From contig NZ_LWMI01000005.1 of the NCBI RefSeq assembly GCF_001640365.1, positions 1-64,000 of the forward strand: a stretch of 64,000 nt of DNA. Reading direction: 5' to 3'. Positions 1-13,508 of the stretch are shown piece by piece. The position numbers and the translations under genes are program-made. This DNA comes from Candidatus Arsenophonus triatominarum (GTDB lineage: Bacteria; Pseudomonadota; Gammaproteobacteria; Enterobacterales; Enterobacteriaceae). Below the pieces are notes generated by a model. That model had not been told where the DNA came from. It did no database searches and was given only the letters and a program-made list of their open reading frames with translations. The stretch's first letter is position 1. Every line of letters begins with the position of its first letter.

Positions 1-14
1 CAGAAGGTATCATT

Positions 15-91
<77 letters not shown>

Positions 92-158
92 ACATTGCTG
101 ATGGATGTGGCTGAAAGGTAAGGTTAGCAGGAAGGTGTAATGATACGACAATCTTAAT

Positions 159-234
159 GGGGCTATAGCTCAGCTGGGAGAGCGCCTGCTTTGCACGCAG
201 GAGGTCAGCGGTTCGATCCCGCTTAGCTCCACCA
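159..234 (+). tRNA. alaT: tRNA-Ala (TGC anticodon)
   Basis: A 76-nt tRNA starting GGGGCTATAGCTCAG, with TGC anticodon and encoded CCA. It is the second tRNA of the rRNA spacer, 67 nt after tRNA-Ile, and is processed from the same rRNA precursor. Confidence 0.97.
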
Positions 235-303
235 TATTGCAAGATAAAATATAGATAAAAAGTTATTCAGAGCAGGCTGGCAACAGTATGCTGCGAATAA
301 TAA

Positions 304-318
304 TGCTCTTTAACAATC
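304..318 (+). promoter_or_regulatory. boxA antitermination element of the rrn spacer
   Basis: TGCTCTTTAACAATC in the tRNA-Ala to 23S spacer matches the enterobacterial rrn boxA, which loads the Nus antitermination complex. The rest of the 235-539 spacer is leader sequence that pairs with the 23S 3' side for processing; no gene is seen in it. Confidence 0.75.
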
Positions 319-539
319 TGGAACAAGCTGAAAATTGAAACACACATTATTGAAAAATAGTGTGGAGAACTCTCAAAACTCCAATCAGTTGGGTTTTTGT
401 TGTCATGATGAAAGCGTTATGAGCGAGCAGTCAGCCATTCGAGACGGCCAGCGCACAGCGAGCACTGCCCAATAAAGAATGGGTGGAGAGGTGCCCATAA
501 CCTAGCAAAAAGGCAGCGTAAGACACCTTCGGGTTGTGA

Positions 540-3443
<2,904 letters not shown>

Positions 3444-3597
3444 ACAACACCGAAGGTGTTTTTGAGAGAGAGAATTTTAGCTTGTTCAGAGATTGAATCT
3501 GGTCGAATTTTGCTGATGGCAGAGACTTGGTCGCGTACTGAGGTAGGTGAGCAGGCTGAAAGGCAGCGAAATGAGACGGGATAAATAAAAAAGAATT

Positions 3598-3717
3598 TGT
3601 CTGGCGGCAATAGCGCGGTGGTCCCACCTGACCCCATGTCGAACTCAGAAGTGAAATGCCGTAGCGCCGATGGTAGTGTGGGGTCTCCCCATGTGAGAGT
3701 AGGGAGCTGCCAGACTT
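3598..3717 (+). rRNA. rrf: 5S ribosomal RNA
   Basis: A 120-nt 5S rRNA containing CGGTGGTCCCACCTGACCCC and a closing terminal stem. It lies 154 nt after 23S in the same operon. Confidence 0.97.
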
Positions 3718-3762
3718 TAATTTAATGCTAATGGGAAAGACCGTTAGTGAAATAAACCAGGT

Positions 3763-3839
3763 GGTGCGGTAGTTCAGTTGGTTAGAATACCGGCCTGTCA
3801 CGCCGGGGGTCGTAGGTTCGAACCCCGTCCGCACCTCCA
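3763..3839 (+). tRNA. aspU: tRNA-Asp (GTC anticodon)
   Basis: A 77-nt tRNA with GTC anticodon. The acceptor stem GGTGCGG pairs with CCGCACC, but the encoded 3' end reads CCTCCA, so the discriminator is T before CCA. It is a distal tRNA of the rRNA operon, as in E. coli rrnH and rrnC. Confidence 0.96.
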
Positions 3840-3853
3840 ATAATATCGAAAGT

Positions 3854-3890
3854 AAGCCCTGTGAAAATATCACAGGGCTTTTTGTTGTTT
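3854..3890 (+). terminator. Rho-independent terminator of the rrn operon
   Basis: Perfect stem AGCCCTGTG / CACAGGGCT with a 7-nt loop and a following T-rich run, 15 nt after tRNA-Asp. The following ~160 bases to yafD are AT-rich and hold no gene. Confidence 0.92.
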
Positions 3891-4050
3891 ATTAAAAAAC
3901 TTGTCAAATATATAAATTTTTTTATAAAGTTGTTTTATTTTCATTTTTCTTGAACTTTAAGATGCAACTATGCTTCTAAATGATGAGTTTTATCTATTAT
4001 CTATGTATTGGATAGATTAATAAATATTCGATTTTTAAGGGCTATTTGAG

Positions 4051-4839
4051 GTGGCAAAAAAAATTTATTCAGTGCGTTATATTGCTGGCCAGCCAGCAAA
4101 GCGTATTTTACCTGTATCTGAATATACGCTTGATGATGATTTACCTATAGGGATGCCACTATTCTCAGAAAGTGATGAATTAAGCATTGTTTCATGGAAT
4201 ATTTATAAGCAGCAACGCCCAAACTGGTATTCAGTTTTAAATAAATTAGTCATAGATAAACATTTGATTCTATTACAAGAAGCTCAAACTTCACCTCAAC
4301 TTATTGATTTTGTCGTATCTCAACATTTAGTTGCTGATCAAGTGCCAGCAATTGTTTTCCCTCAACACGCTTCTGGGGTAATGACGTTAGCAAGATCTCA
4401 TCCAATTTATTGTTGTCCATTGCGGGAAAAAGAGCCATTACTTTGGTTACCGAAATCAGCGTTAATTACCGTTTATCCATTACATAATGGCCGAAATTTA
4501 ATGATTATTAATATTCATGCGGTTAATTTTAGTTTTGGGGTGGATATTTATAGTCGGCAGCTACACAATATAGGGGAGCATATTAAAAGACATCAAGGGC
4601 CAGTGATTTTTGCTGGGGATTTTAATACCTGGAGTCGACAACGTATAAATGCACTTAAACGTTTTACGCGCAGTTTACGGATGAAAGAAGTCAATTTTGA
4701 CACTGATGAACGCACTATCATCTTTGGTTACCCATTAGATTATGTTTTTTATCGTAGTTTGACTCTTCTCGATGCAAAAGTGATTAAAACGCAATCTTCT
4801 GATCATAATCCCATTTCTGCCAAGTTTAGTATCAAATAG
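4051..4839 (+). CDS. yafD: YafD family endonuclease/exonuclease/phosphatase-fold protein
   Basis: 262 residues, strongly similar to E. coli YafD along its full length, including CCPLREKEP and HAVNFSFGVD. The EEP-fold metal and catalytic set is visible: N50 in SWN, E77 in LLQEAQ, H156, D190/N192 in AGDFN, and D251-H252 in SDHNP. The start is GTG with AAGG about 10 nt upstream; no ATG fits. It follows tRNA-Asp as part of the E. coli rrnH-aspU-yafD neighbourhood, with dkgB and yafC absent between. The substrate of the family is not established. The frame is intact and appears ordinary. Confidence 0.93.
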   Translation: MAKKIYSVRYIAGQPAKRILPVSEYTLDDDLPIGMPLFSESDELSIVSWNIYKQQRPNWYSVLNKLVIDKHLILLQEAQTSPQLIDFVVSQHLVADQVPAIVFPQHASGVMTLARSHPIYCCPLREKEPLLWLPKSALITVYPLHNGRNLMIINIHAVNFSFGVDIYSRQLHNIGEHIKRHQGPVIFAGDFNTWSRQRINALKRFTRSLRMKEVNFDTDERTIIFGYPLDYVFYRSLTLLDAKVIKTQSSDHNPISAKFSIK

Positions 4840-4873
4840 TTTTAATCAGAGAATAAAAAAATAGAAATGCTGA

Positions 4874-5125
4874 CACAAGTTTCGCAAGCTCCGAAAAAGA
4901 AGTATAAAGTTCAAAACAAGAAAAAATTAGAGTGTTCATATTTTGTCCGGTTATCCATGCATTAAAGATATCTACAAAACATTCTTACAGGTGAGCAGTG
5001 TAAGATACTCTGGTTTAGCGTTATCAGAAGTAAGCCCATCGCCTTTATCTCATGACACTGTTAGCCGATGGCTAAAAAGTAGATGTTTTCGACCTAAAGA
5101 CTTATGGCGATTAGTTCATGTATAA
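4874..5125 (+). mobile_element. IS701-like element fragment (left end plus transposase N-terminus)
   Basis: Terminal repeat starting CACAAGTTTCGCAAGCTCCG, then a reading frame (4943-5125) starting MSGYPCIK, which recurs on the minus strand near 10.9 and 59.4 kb. The copy stops after RLV, so only about 60 residues remain. The family assignment (DDE_5, IS701-like) rests on the combined reading of all five fragments in the window. The following 5126-5306 holds nothing recognisable. Confidence 0.6.
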
Positions 5126-5306
5126 GAAATTAATACCCGAAATGGTTACTCATTAACCTGCGCCATGATGAAATCCTTTTTATTTTCTTCTAAATTTTGC
5201 CAAAATTATGTTGAAGGTTGAGATAAGGAACGGAATAGATGGTTAAAAAACGATTAATTATTAATCAATTTTGAACAAAAGGATAGATCTACCCTGTCGT
5301 GAGTTT

Positions 5307-5836
5307 TTATCGCCACCACAAACAAGCCAGATCATGGTGACGTGCCATAAGTTCTTTACGATTCAATCCAAAATTCATTTCTGCGAAAAGTAATTTTTTC
5401 CCACATAAGAGACAAGCAAGTGGATCGACTTTAAAAACGTGTTCACGAGTTTCGCACCAATAAAAAAACGCTCTATTTTTAAGTTTAATTCAGCATAATA
5501 TATAAATAGATAAAATCTTATAAATTAAAAGCAACTTATTGTAATTTAAACAAATTTATACGTTTTAGTAACTTGCAAATTAACCATTGCTTTTAAGCCA
5601 TTTCTGGAATTTTATATGCCTGTGCGAAACTCGTGGTGTTGATACATGTTTCGCCAGGTGACTTTTTTAGCGGGTTTTTTATCTTGCTGGGCTAAAGGAT
5701 AAACAACCTCCGTTAACATTTTTCGCATCCGTGCTGATGGACTTAAAAAGCCGTAATAGCGGATCATGTGAAACCCTTTTTCTGGCACATGAGACGCAAA
5801 CTGGGTAATAAATTCATCGGATGTCATGACCAGGTC
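5307..5836 (-). pseudogene. IS91-family transposase fragment, split by MITE-1
   Basis: Minus-strand frame containing HMIRYYGFLS, typical of IS91-type Y2 transposases, then after the MITE a C-terminal piece with the zinc-binding motif CLLCG ending ACLWWR. The N-terminal half with the HUH and tyrosine motifs is missing, cut off by an IS3 end at 5837. The MITE (5444-5635) carries GTGTT on both sides, so it inserted cleanly into this relic. Confidence 0.7.
5444..5635 (+). repeat. MITE-1 copy 1 (TSD GTGTT)
   Basis: A 192-bp non-coding element bounded by CACGAGTTTCGCA and its inverse. It is flanked by GTGTT direct repeats at 5439-5443 and 5636-5640. See the finding on MITE-1 for the family. Confidence 0.93.
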
Positions 5837-5862
5837 TGTAGTGGTCAACTAAAATTGGCCAC
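5837..5862 (-). mobile_element. IS3-family right-end remnant (26 bp)
   Basis: TGTAGTGGTCAACTAAAATT and six more bases match the inverted right end of the IS3 copies at 13470 and 47020. The IS630 copy that follows cut off the rest. Confidence 0.75.
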
Positions 5863-5864
5863 TA

Positions 5865-6745
5865 TAGCTAGGCGACTTAATTTTGATTACAAGGTGTGTT
5901 ATGAGTTATACAATTGATTTTCGACGTAAAGTAATATCTGTAAGGAAAGCCGAAGGTTTAACAATTCGAGAAACTGCGAAACAATTCCGTATTGGAAAAG
6001 CGTCTTTAGTACGTTGGCTTAAACGACCAGAGCCAAAAAATTCAACGCCACGTAAGAGGAAGCTCGATAAAAATGCTTTAGCAAAAGATGTGGAACAGTA
6101 TCCAGATGCTTACCAAAAGGAACGGGCAGAGCGATTCGGTGTTTGTAAAAAGACTATTTGGCAATCCCTTAAAAAGCTGGGATTAACCTATAAAAAAAAC
6201 TCTATTCCATCCAAAAACCAACGAAAGCGACAGGCTGGCACATCAGCAAAAAAGACAACAGTATGAAAAAAAAGATAAATCTGTTGTTTTTATTGATGAA
6301 AGTGGTTTTTCACATGACACTCCACGAACTCACGGCTATTCCCCAAAAGGTCACCGTTGTTTTGGCCTGAAAAACTGGGGTGCTAAGGGAAGAACAAATG
6401 TTATTGGCGCTTTATTGGGAACAACCCTTTTTGCTATCGGATTATTTGATTGCAATATTAATCGTGATGTTTTTTATGTTTGGATCACAAAAATATTGCT
6501 CCCAGAACTTCCTGAAAATTCTGTTATTTTTATGGACAACGCTAGCTTTCACAAAGGTAAGAATATTGAACAGGCAATTATAAACGCAGGACACCAGATA
6601 GAATATTTGCCTGTGTATTCACCAGATTTAAATCCTATAGAACATAAATGGTCTCAAGCTAAACGTAAAAAGATGGAAACAGGATGCACTATCGATGACC
6701 TGTTTTTAATACATATGCTGTAATCAAAATTAAGTCGCCTAGCTA
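5865..6745 (+). mobile_element. IS630-family element, copy a
   Basis: 881 bp between TAGCTAGGCGACTTAATTTT and its inverse, with the TA target on both sides (5863-5864, 6746-6747). It separates an IS3 end from the istA relic. Eleven further copies are listed below; this one serves as reference for the family. Confidence 0.93.
5901..6723 (+). CDS. IS630 transposase, two overlapping frames (reference copy)
   Basis: The first frame (ATG at 5901, stop 6266) carries an N-terminal helix-turn-helix (IRETAKQFRIGKASLVRWLK) and a second HTH. The second frame runs to 6723 and carries the DDE catalytic core: D in VVFIDESGF, D in FMDNASFHK, E in NPIEHKW. The first catalytic D lies upstream of the only ATG in the second frame (6415), so the active protein must be a fusion. 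Frame switching is most easily placed at the A8 run near 6192, since A7 there would give one continuous frame of about 270 residues. ORFs in the third frame are shadows. Confidence 0.82.
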
Positions 6746-6747
6746 TA

Positions 6748-6853
6748 CAATACGCTTAATATCCGTATCGTACCGCCCCTTGAATCTGTCAATTTGCAAC
6801 ACTCAATCAGCGTATATGAAGCATTGCTGGGAGGTGAACATGTTATTGCATGA
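6748..6853 (+). pseudogene. istA: istA (IS21-family transposase), C-terminal fragment
   Basis: About 35 C-terminal residues ending SVYEALLGGEHVIA, followed by a stop that overlaps the istB start codon, the normal IS21 arrangement. The remainder of istA was lost at the IS630 junction. Confidence 0.6.
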
Positions 6854-6970
6854 ACAAATTGAACACCTGTATGAGTCATTGAAATTAAATTCTGTTCCGA
6901 CTCATTGGTCATCACTTGCCGAACAGTGCATCGCCCAAGACAAAAGCTACGGAGAGTTTTTACTGTCCCT

Positions 6971-7162
6971 CACGAGTTTCGCACCAATAAAAAAACGCTC
7001 TATTTTTAAGTTTAATTCAGCATAATATATAAATAGACAAAATCTTATAAATTAAAATCAACTTATTGTAATTTAAATAAATTTATACGTTTTAGTAACT
7101 TGCAAATTAACCATTGCTTTTAAGCCATTTCTGGAATTTTATATGCCTGTGCGAAACTCGTG
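6971..7162 (+). repeat. MITE-1 copy 2
   Basis: 192 bp inside istB. No target duplication: the right side abuts an IS982 remnant, which suggests recombination or deletion after insertion. Confidence 0.93.
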
Positions 7163-7646
<484 letters not shown>

Positions 7647-7728
7647 TAAAATAGTGGATCAATGCTGATTTGGCATTTCTATTTTAAATATTAGGTTTGC
7701 ACTCCGATAATGATTTTAGTTATCAATG

Positions 7729-9102
7729 CTATTTTATTGATATATTTTCTTTTTTAATAAATAAGTAGTAAGTAATTGACAAGCATACGATCCAAATCAT
7801 TCCTACGATCAGCGCAACGCGTGTATCTTTGAAAAAGCCTAACAGCATGATGACAAACACCATAAATAAGATGGTGATGAATGGACCAATCGGCCAAAAT
7901 GGTACTTTAAATTTCAGTTTGCTTGCCGTTTTAGCGCTCATTTTACGGCGCATAGCAACTTGGGAAAGCAAGATCATTAACCAAACCCAGACGGTTGCGA
8001 ATGTTGCTAAAGAGGCAATTATTACAAAAATATCTTTTGGAATAATATAATTGAGATAAACGCCGATCAGCATAATTACCGACATAACAACCACTGTCAT
8101 CCAGGGAACACCAGTGCCGCTAACTTTCATAAATGAACGAGGTGCTTGCCCTTCCTGAGCCATACCATACATCATACGGCCAGCTCCAAAGATATCACTG
8201 TTAATAGCAGATATAGCAGCTGTAATGACAACAATATTTAAGATATTAGCGGCAGAAGTGATATTTAAATTGGCAAAAATTTGTACAAATGGACTACCAT
8301 TCTGTCCAATTTGGTTCCAAGGAAAAATGCACATTAAGACGAATAGCGTTAAACCATAAAATAGTAATATACGCAATGGCACAGCGTTAATGGCTTTAGG
8401 GATAGTTTTTTCTGGTTCTTTAGCTTCACTTGCAGTAATGCCGATCACTTCAATACCACCAAAGGCGAACATAACGATTGCTAGTGAGGCAATAATTCCT
8501 TCTACACCATTAGGCATAAAGCCACCATGTTGCCAAAGGTTAAATAAACCTGTTGCATGATGTTCGGTTCCTTGCCCAAAACCAAATAACATGATTGTAC
8601 CACCACCAATGATCATCGCAATAATAGCAATCACTTTAATAATTGATAACCAGAATTCCATTTCACCGAAAATTTTCACATGACACAAGTTCAATGCGCC
8701 AATAAATAGGACAATACTTAATACCCATATCCATTGTTCAACTTGAGGAAACCAAAAGCGCATATAAGTGCCAAAGGCAGTTACATCGGCTAGACAAACA
8801 ATTAACATCTCAAAGATATAATTCCATCCAGTAAGAAAACCGGCTAATGGCCCCATATAGTGGCTGGCATACTGAGAAAAAGAACCTGGTACAGGGTGGT
8901 GGACTGCCATTTCACCCAGTGCTCGCATAACCATAAAAACTGCTGCTCCACCAATCATATAGGCAAGTAGTACTGCTGGGCCGGCAGCCTGTATTGCTGA
9001 AGCTGAACCATAAAAAAGCCCTGTACCAATTGCAGAGCCTAGCGCCATGAAGCGAATGTGCCTGCCAGTCAATCCCGGTTTAAGTTGATTTGTATTGTTC
9101 AT
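7729..9102 (-). CDS. proY: ProY-like amino-acid permease (APC superfamily)
   Basis: 457 residues from the preferred start, the length of E. coli ProY, and similar throughout ([49 protein letters not shown]). About twelve hydrophobic segments predict an inner-membrane symporter importing an amino acid, proline in the best match, though histidine-type relatives cannot be excluded. An ATG five codons upstream (9117) is possible, but the ATG at 9102 has GGAAAG seven bases before it and aligns with the family start. It stands alone, divergent from queE, and is intact. Confidence 0.85.
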   Translation of the reverse strand: MNNTNQLKPGLTGRHIRFMALGSAIGTGLFYGSASAIQAAGPAVLLAYMIGGAAVFMVMRALGEMAVHHPVPGSFSQYASHYMGPLAGFLTGWNYIFEMLIVCLADVTAFGTYMRFWFPQVEQWIWVLSIVLFIGALNLCHVKIFGEMEFWLSIIKVIAIIAMIIGGGTIMLFGFGQGTEHHATGLFNLWQHGGFMPNGVEGIIASLAIVMFAFGGIEVIGITASEAKEPEKTIPKAINAVPLRILLFYGLTLFVLMCIFPWNQIGQNGSPFVQIFANLNITSAANILNIVVITAAISAINSDIFGAGRMMYGMAQEGQAPRSFMKVSGTGVPWMTVVVMSVIMLIGVYLNYIIPKDIFVIIASLATFATVWVWLMILLSQVAMRRKMSAKTASKLKFKVPFWPIGPFITILFMVFVIMLLGFFKDTRVALIVGMIWIVCLSITYYLFIKKENISIK

Positions 9103-9273
9103 GTGTTGTCTTTCCATCTTTCTTTTTAATGTGCTGGATATGCTCCCGGTTCATAACCTAAATGGTTTTGATAACTACAAAGCACAAGTTTTTTACCATA
9201 ACATAAAGAAAGGTGTTCTAGGGATAGATATCTGCAATAATAGGCAAATTATTAAGTTATTTTAGAGAACGTC

Positions 9274-9948
9274 ATGGATTATCCAATTAATCAAATTTTT
9301 CAAACAATACAGGGAGAGGGCTATTTTACTGGAGTAGCAGCAATTTTTATTCGTTTACAGGGTTGTCCGGTCGGGTGTAGTTGGTGTGATACTAAACATA
9401 CTTGGGCTAAAAATAAGCAACAACAACGACCATTATCGATAATCTTAGCTAAAAAGATCGAAAGTGACGAGTGGGCAGCGTGTAGTTCAGAACAAATTAT
9501 TGATTTATTTGAACAGAATAATTATACCGCTCGTCATATCGTCATTACAGGTGGAGAGCCTTGTTTATATGATCTAACCGAATTAACTGATAACTTAGAA
9601 AAAAAAGGTTATCAGTGCCAAATCGAGACGAGTGGGACACATAATATTTATTGTTCTGAAAAAACTTGGGTAACTGTATCACCAAAAGTGGCGATGCGTG
9701 GCGGTTTTAGTATATTGCCGGCAGCGTTAAATCGAACCAATGAAATTAAACATCCTGTCGGGCGTCAAAAAGATATTGATGCATTAGAATCTTTGATTAA
9801 TCAACTTGAGCCCAATCATCCTGCACCACATATTTGTTTACAACCGATTAGTCAAAACGCTAATGCGACTCAGCTTTGTATTGAAACCTGTATTAAACGT
9901 AATTGGCGGTTATCGGTTCAAATGCATAAATATCTAGATATCGCTTAA
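9274..9948 (+). CDS. queE: 7-carboxy-7-deazaguanine synthase QueE
   Basis: 224 residues. A radical SAM enzyme that contracts 6-carboxytetrahydropterin to 7-carboxy-7-deazaguanine in queuosine biosynthesis. The iron-sulfur cysteines C31, C35 and C38 are in GCPVGCSWCDTKHTW, and the SAM-binding VITGGEPC and the conserved WRLSVQMHKYL end are present. It is nearly collinear with E. coli QueE (223 residues). It converges with queD, the preceding pathway step, so the pair keeps the ability to make the tRNA wobble base precursor. Intact. Confidence 0.96.
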   Translation: MDYPINQIFQTIQGEGYFTGVAAIFIRLQGCPVGCSWCDTKHTWAKNKQQQRPLSIILAKKIESDEWAACSSEQIIDLFEQNNYTARHIVITGGEPCLYDLTELTDNLEKKGYQCQIETSGTHNIYCSEKTWVTVSPKVAMRGGFSILPAALNRTNEIKHPVGRQKDIDALESLINQLEPNHPAPHICLQPISQNANATQLCIETCIKRNWRLSVQMHKYLDIA

Positions 9949-9952
9949 TAGT

Positions 9953-9978
9953 ACTCAGCACCAATCGGTGCTGAAAAT
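9953..9978. terminator. Possible bidirectional terminator between queE and queD
   Basis: Stem CAGCACC / GGTGCTG with a 4-nt loop between the convergent queE and queD stops. The flanking A/T runs are short, so it is a weak terminator candidate. Confidence 0.45.
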
Positions 9979-9990
9979 AAAGGGCGGGGT

Positions 9991-10353
9991 TTATTCGCCG
10001 CGATAAATACAACCTGCATTACAAGTTTCTTTAATCATTATCGAACTTAATTGTGGCAAAATGGGTTTCATTTTATGCCAAATCCAACGTGCAATAACTT
10101 CACTAGTAGGATTTTCTAATCCTTCTATGTCATTAAGATAATGATGATCTAATTGTTGCCATAAAGGTTTAAAAGCTTTAGAAATATCGCTAAAGTCAAC
10201 GATCCAGCCTGTTTGTTGATCAATTTCACCGGTTAATTCTAATCTGACCATAAATGAGTGCCCATGTAAACGTCCACATTTATGCCCTGTGGGAACATGG
10301 GGTAGTCGATGGGCAGCCTCAAATTGAAAGTCTTTAAAAATTGTTGCGCTCAT
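9991..10353 (-). CDS. queD: 6-carboxytetrahydropterin synthase QueD
   Basis: 120 residues. Converts dihydroneopterin triphosphate to 6-carboxytetrahydropterin, the QueE substrate. The zinc histidines H15, H30 and H32 and the catalytic C26 are visible in AAHRLPHV and KCGRLHGHS, and the end NAGCIYRGE is conserved. I chose the ATG at 10353 because AGGTG precedes it and it aligns with the family start; an upstream ATG (10386) would add 11 unrelated residues. Intact. Confidence 0.95.
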   Translation of the reverse strand: MSATIFKDFQFEAAHRLPHVPTGHKCGRLHGHSFMVRLELTGEIDQQTGWIVDFSDISKAFKPLWQQLDHHYLNDIEGLENPTSEVIARWIWHKMKPILPQLSSIMIKETCNAGCIYRGE

Positions 10354-10496
10354 TGTGGCACCTATCAATTGTATTAATGCAAACATTTTATCTGAATGAG
10401 TGCATTTTTTATATTAGAAACTTTTGATTAATTAATCTCATTATGTGAGTTAAAAATAACTTAATCATTTTAAAAATGAGATATGGTTATATTATC

Positions 10497-11001
10497 TTAA
10501 GCGAGCATTTCGGAAAAGTGCGTGTTTTTTGTTTTTCCATCAGAATCTTTATCATAAATACGATAATCAATAGGAATTGATTCAACAGTTGTTAGATTAT
10601 GACAAAGTAAATTAACTAAACCTATGCCAGCAATAACATCATGTTCATTACCTGAATATTGATAATGGACCATCTCTATTTTTTTACTACGTGTTTTGGC
10701 AATCAATGTATCATCGGCAATTAGTACGCAAGGGCTTTTTTTTGTCTATAGAAGGTTGAACTAATCGCCATAAGTCTTTAGGTCGAAAACATCTACTTTT
10801 TAGCCATCGGCTAACAGTGTCATGAGATAAAGGCGATGGGCTTACTTCTGATAACGCCAAACCAGAGTATCTTACACTGCTTACTTGTAAGAATGTTTTA
10901 TAGATATTTTTAATGCATGGATAACCGGACAAAATATGAACACTCTAATTTTTTCTTGTTTTGAACTTTATACTTCTTTTTTGGAGATTGCGAAACTCGT
11001 G
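10497..11001 (-). mobile_element. IS701-like element, truncated copy
   Basis: Ends in the terminal repeat GCGAAACTCGTG at 10990-11001. The transposase is read as 10711-10932 (N-terminal part) then 10497-10706, separated by a frameshift in an 8-T run (10737-10744) where the 59-kb copy has fewer. It contains LIxDDTLIAK-type and DYRIYDKDSDGKTKN segments; the C-terminal half is missing. The element sits inside an istA fragment. Confidence 0.65.
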
Positions 11002-11338
11002 TTTGATTGATCGTATTTAGCTAAAAAGTGGATCAGTTTTCGGTGATCGTTGACAGCGGTATTTAATGGTATGATAAAGCTGTTTTTTAAATAGTGGTTA
11101 AAGCGCTCTATTTTACCTTTCGTTTTTGCCCTGTATGGCTTGCAAGCGCTCAATTTAAACCCGTAATCTTTCGACATCTGAAGAAGCATTTCGACATGTA
11201 ATTTATGTTCACCTTCTGCATAAGCATCTCGTTCGATGATGAGTGCTTTTGCGTTATCACATAATACTTGCTGTGGCACACCACCAAAATAGTCGAAAGC
11301 TTCTTTTAAACCTTGTTGCCAGGTTTTTGTCCGCTCAT
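11002..11338 (-). pseudogene. istA: istA (IS21-family transposase), integrase-core fragment
   Basis: Frame KTWQQGLKEAFDYFGGVPQQ, then VLCDNAKALI (catalytic D) and GKIERFNHYLK (catalytic E), typical of IS21 IstA. It is bounded by IS630 on one side and the IS701-like end on the other; both termini are lost. Confidence 0.75.
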
Positions 11339-11340
11339 TA

Positions 11341-12221
11341 TAGCTAGGCGACTTAATTTTGATTACAGCATATGTATTAAAAACAGGTCATCGATAGTGC
11401 ATCCTGTTTCCATCTTTTTACGTTTAGCTTGAGACCATTTATGTTCTATAGGATTTAAATCTGGTGAATACACAGGCAAATATTCTATCTGGTGTCCTGC
11501 GTTTATAATTGCCTGTTCAATATTCTTACCTTTGTGAAAGCTAGCGTTGTCCATAAAAATAACAGAATTTTCAGGAAGTTCTGGGAGCAATATTTTTGTG
11601 ATCCAAACATAAAAAACATCACGATTAATATTGCAATCAAATAATCCGATAGCAAAAAGGGTTGTTCCCAATAAAGCGCCAATAACATTTGTTCTTCCCT
11701 TAGCACCCCAGTTTTTCAGGCCAAAACAACGGTGACCTTTTGGGGAATAGCCGTGAGTTCGTGGAGTGTCATGTGAAAAACCACTTTCATCAATAAAAAC
11801 AACAGATTTATCTTTTTTTTTCATACTGTTGTCTTTTTTGCTGATGTGCCAGCCTGTCGCTTTCGTTGGTTTTTGGATGGAATAGAGTTTTTTTATAGGT
11901 TAATCCCAGCTTTTTAAGGGATTGCCAAATAGTCTTTTTACAAACACCGAATCGCTCTGCCCGTTCCTTTTGGTAAGCATCTGGATACTGTTCCACATCT
12001 TTTGCTAAAGCATTTTTATCGAGCTTCCTCTTACGTGGCGTTGAATTTTTTGGCTCTGGTCGTTTAAGCCAACGTACTAAAGACGCTTTTCCAATACGGA
12101 ATTGTTTCGCAGTTTCTCGAATTGTTAAACCTTCGGCTTTCCTTACAGATATTACTTTACGTCGAAAATCAATTGTATAACCCATAACACACCTTGTAAT
12201 CAAAATTAAGTCGCCTAGCTA
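11341..12221 (-). mobile_element. IS630-family element, copy b (variant A-tracts)
   Basis: 881 bp with TA on both sides. It is the only copy with A7 at the first and A9 at the second homopolymer, so total length is unchanged but the frame layout differs from all others. Confidence 0.93.
11363..12185 (-). CDS. IS630 transposase of copy b
   Basis: The first frame (12185 down to 11808) now runs on through TYKKTLFHPKTNESD to QQYEKKR. The second frame has its own ATG (11824) and reads MKKKDKSVVFIDESGF as 153 residues including all three catalytic acids. Here the frame change sits at the A9 run, next to the DDE domain, not upstream. MGYTIDF replaces MSYTIDF at the start. Confidence 0.8.
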
Positions 12222-12298
12222 TATCTGTAGTGGCATACTAAATTTGGCCACCTAAGTTGAGGTGATATGCTTACCTCATAATTTTTATAGGTGCCGAA

Positions 12299-12573
12299 AT
12301 GAGTAAAATAATTACTGCTGAATTTAAATGTGAAACCGCCAAATTAGTCCTTGACCAAAATTACACCTACCAGGAAGCCGCGAAAGGCATGAACGTCAGT
12401 CTTTCAGCGATTAGCCGGTGGGTAAGAGCCCTTCGTTTAGAACGTCAAGGGAAAACATCGCCTGGTCTGCCATTAACACCTGAACAAATTGAGTTCAGAG
12501 AAATGAAGAAAAAAATCCACCGGCTGGAAATGGAGAATGACATCTTAAAAAAGGCTACTGCGCTCTTAATGTC

Positions 12574-12598
<25 letters not shown>
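12299..12598 (+). CDS. IS3 transposase orfA
   Basis: 99 residues. N-terminal helix-turn-helix ([20 protein letters not shown]), then a leucine-zipper-like coiled coil ([20 protein letters not shown]) that mediates multimer formation in IS3 transposases. orfB lies in the -1 frame across AAAAATTTT at the end, the expected frameshift region. Confidence 0.88.
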
Positions 12599-13462
<864 letters not shown>

Positions 13463-13470
13463 CCACTACA

Positions 13471-13508
13471 AACGCCACTCCCCGAAACAAAAATGCCTTT
13501 TTTTCTTA
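13471..13508 (-). mobile_element. IS481-family fragment, left of IS5
   Basis: CGCCACTCCCCGAAACAAAA and following bases match the interior of the IS481 transposase at 44521-44560. It is the other half of the fragment at 14546-14831, separated by IS5. Confidence 0.75.

Noticed and set aside
6380..6583. 67-codon ORF starting MLREEQMLL, repeated in every IS630
   Set aside because: It lies out of frame with the DDE domain of the transposase and copies identically only because the element does.
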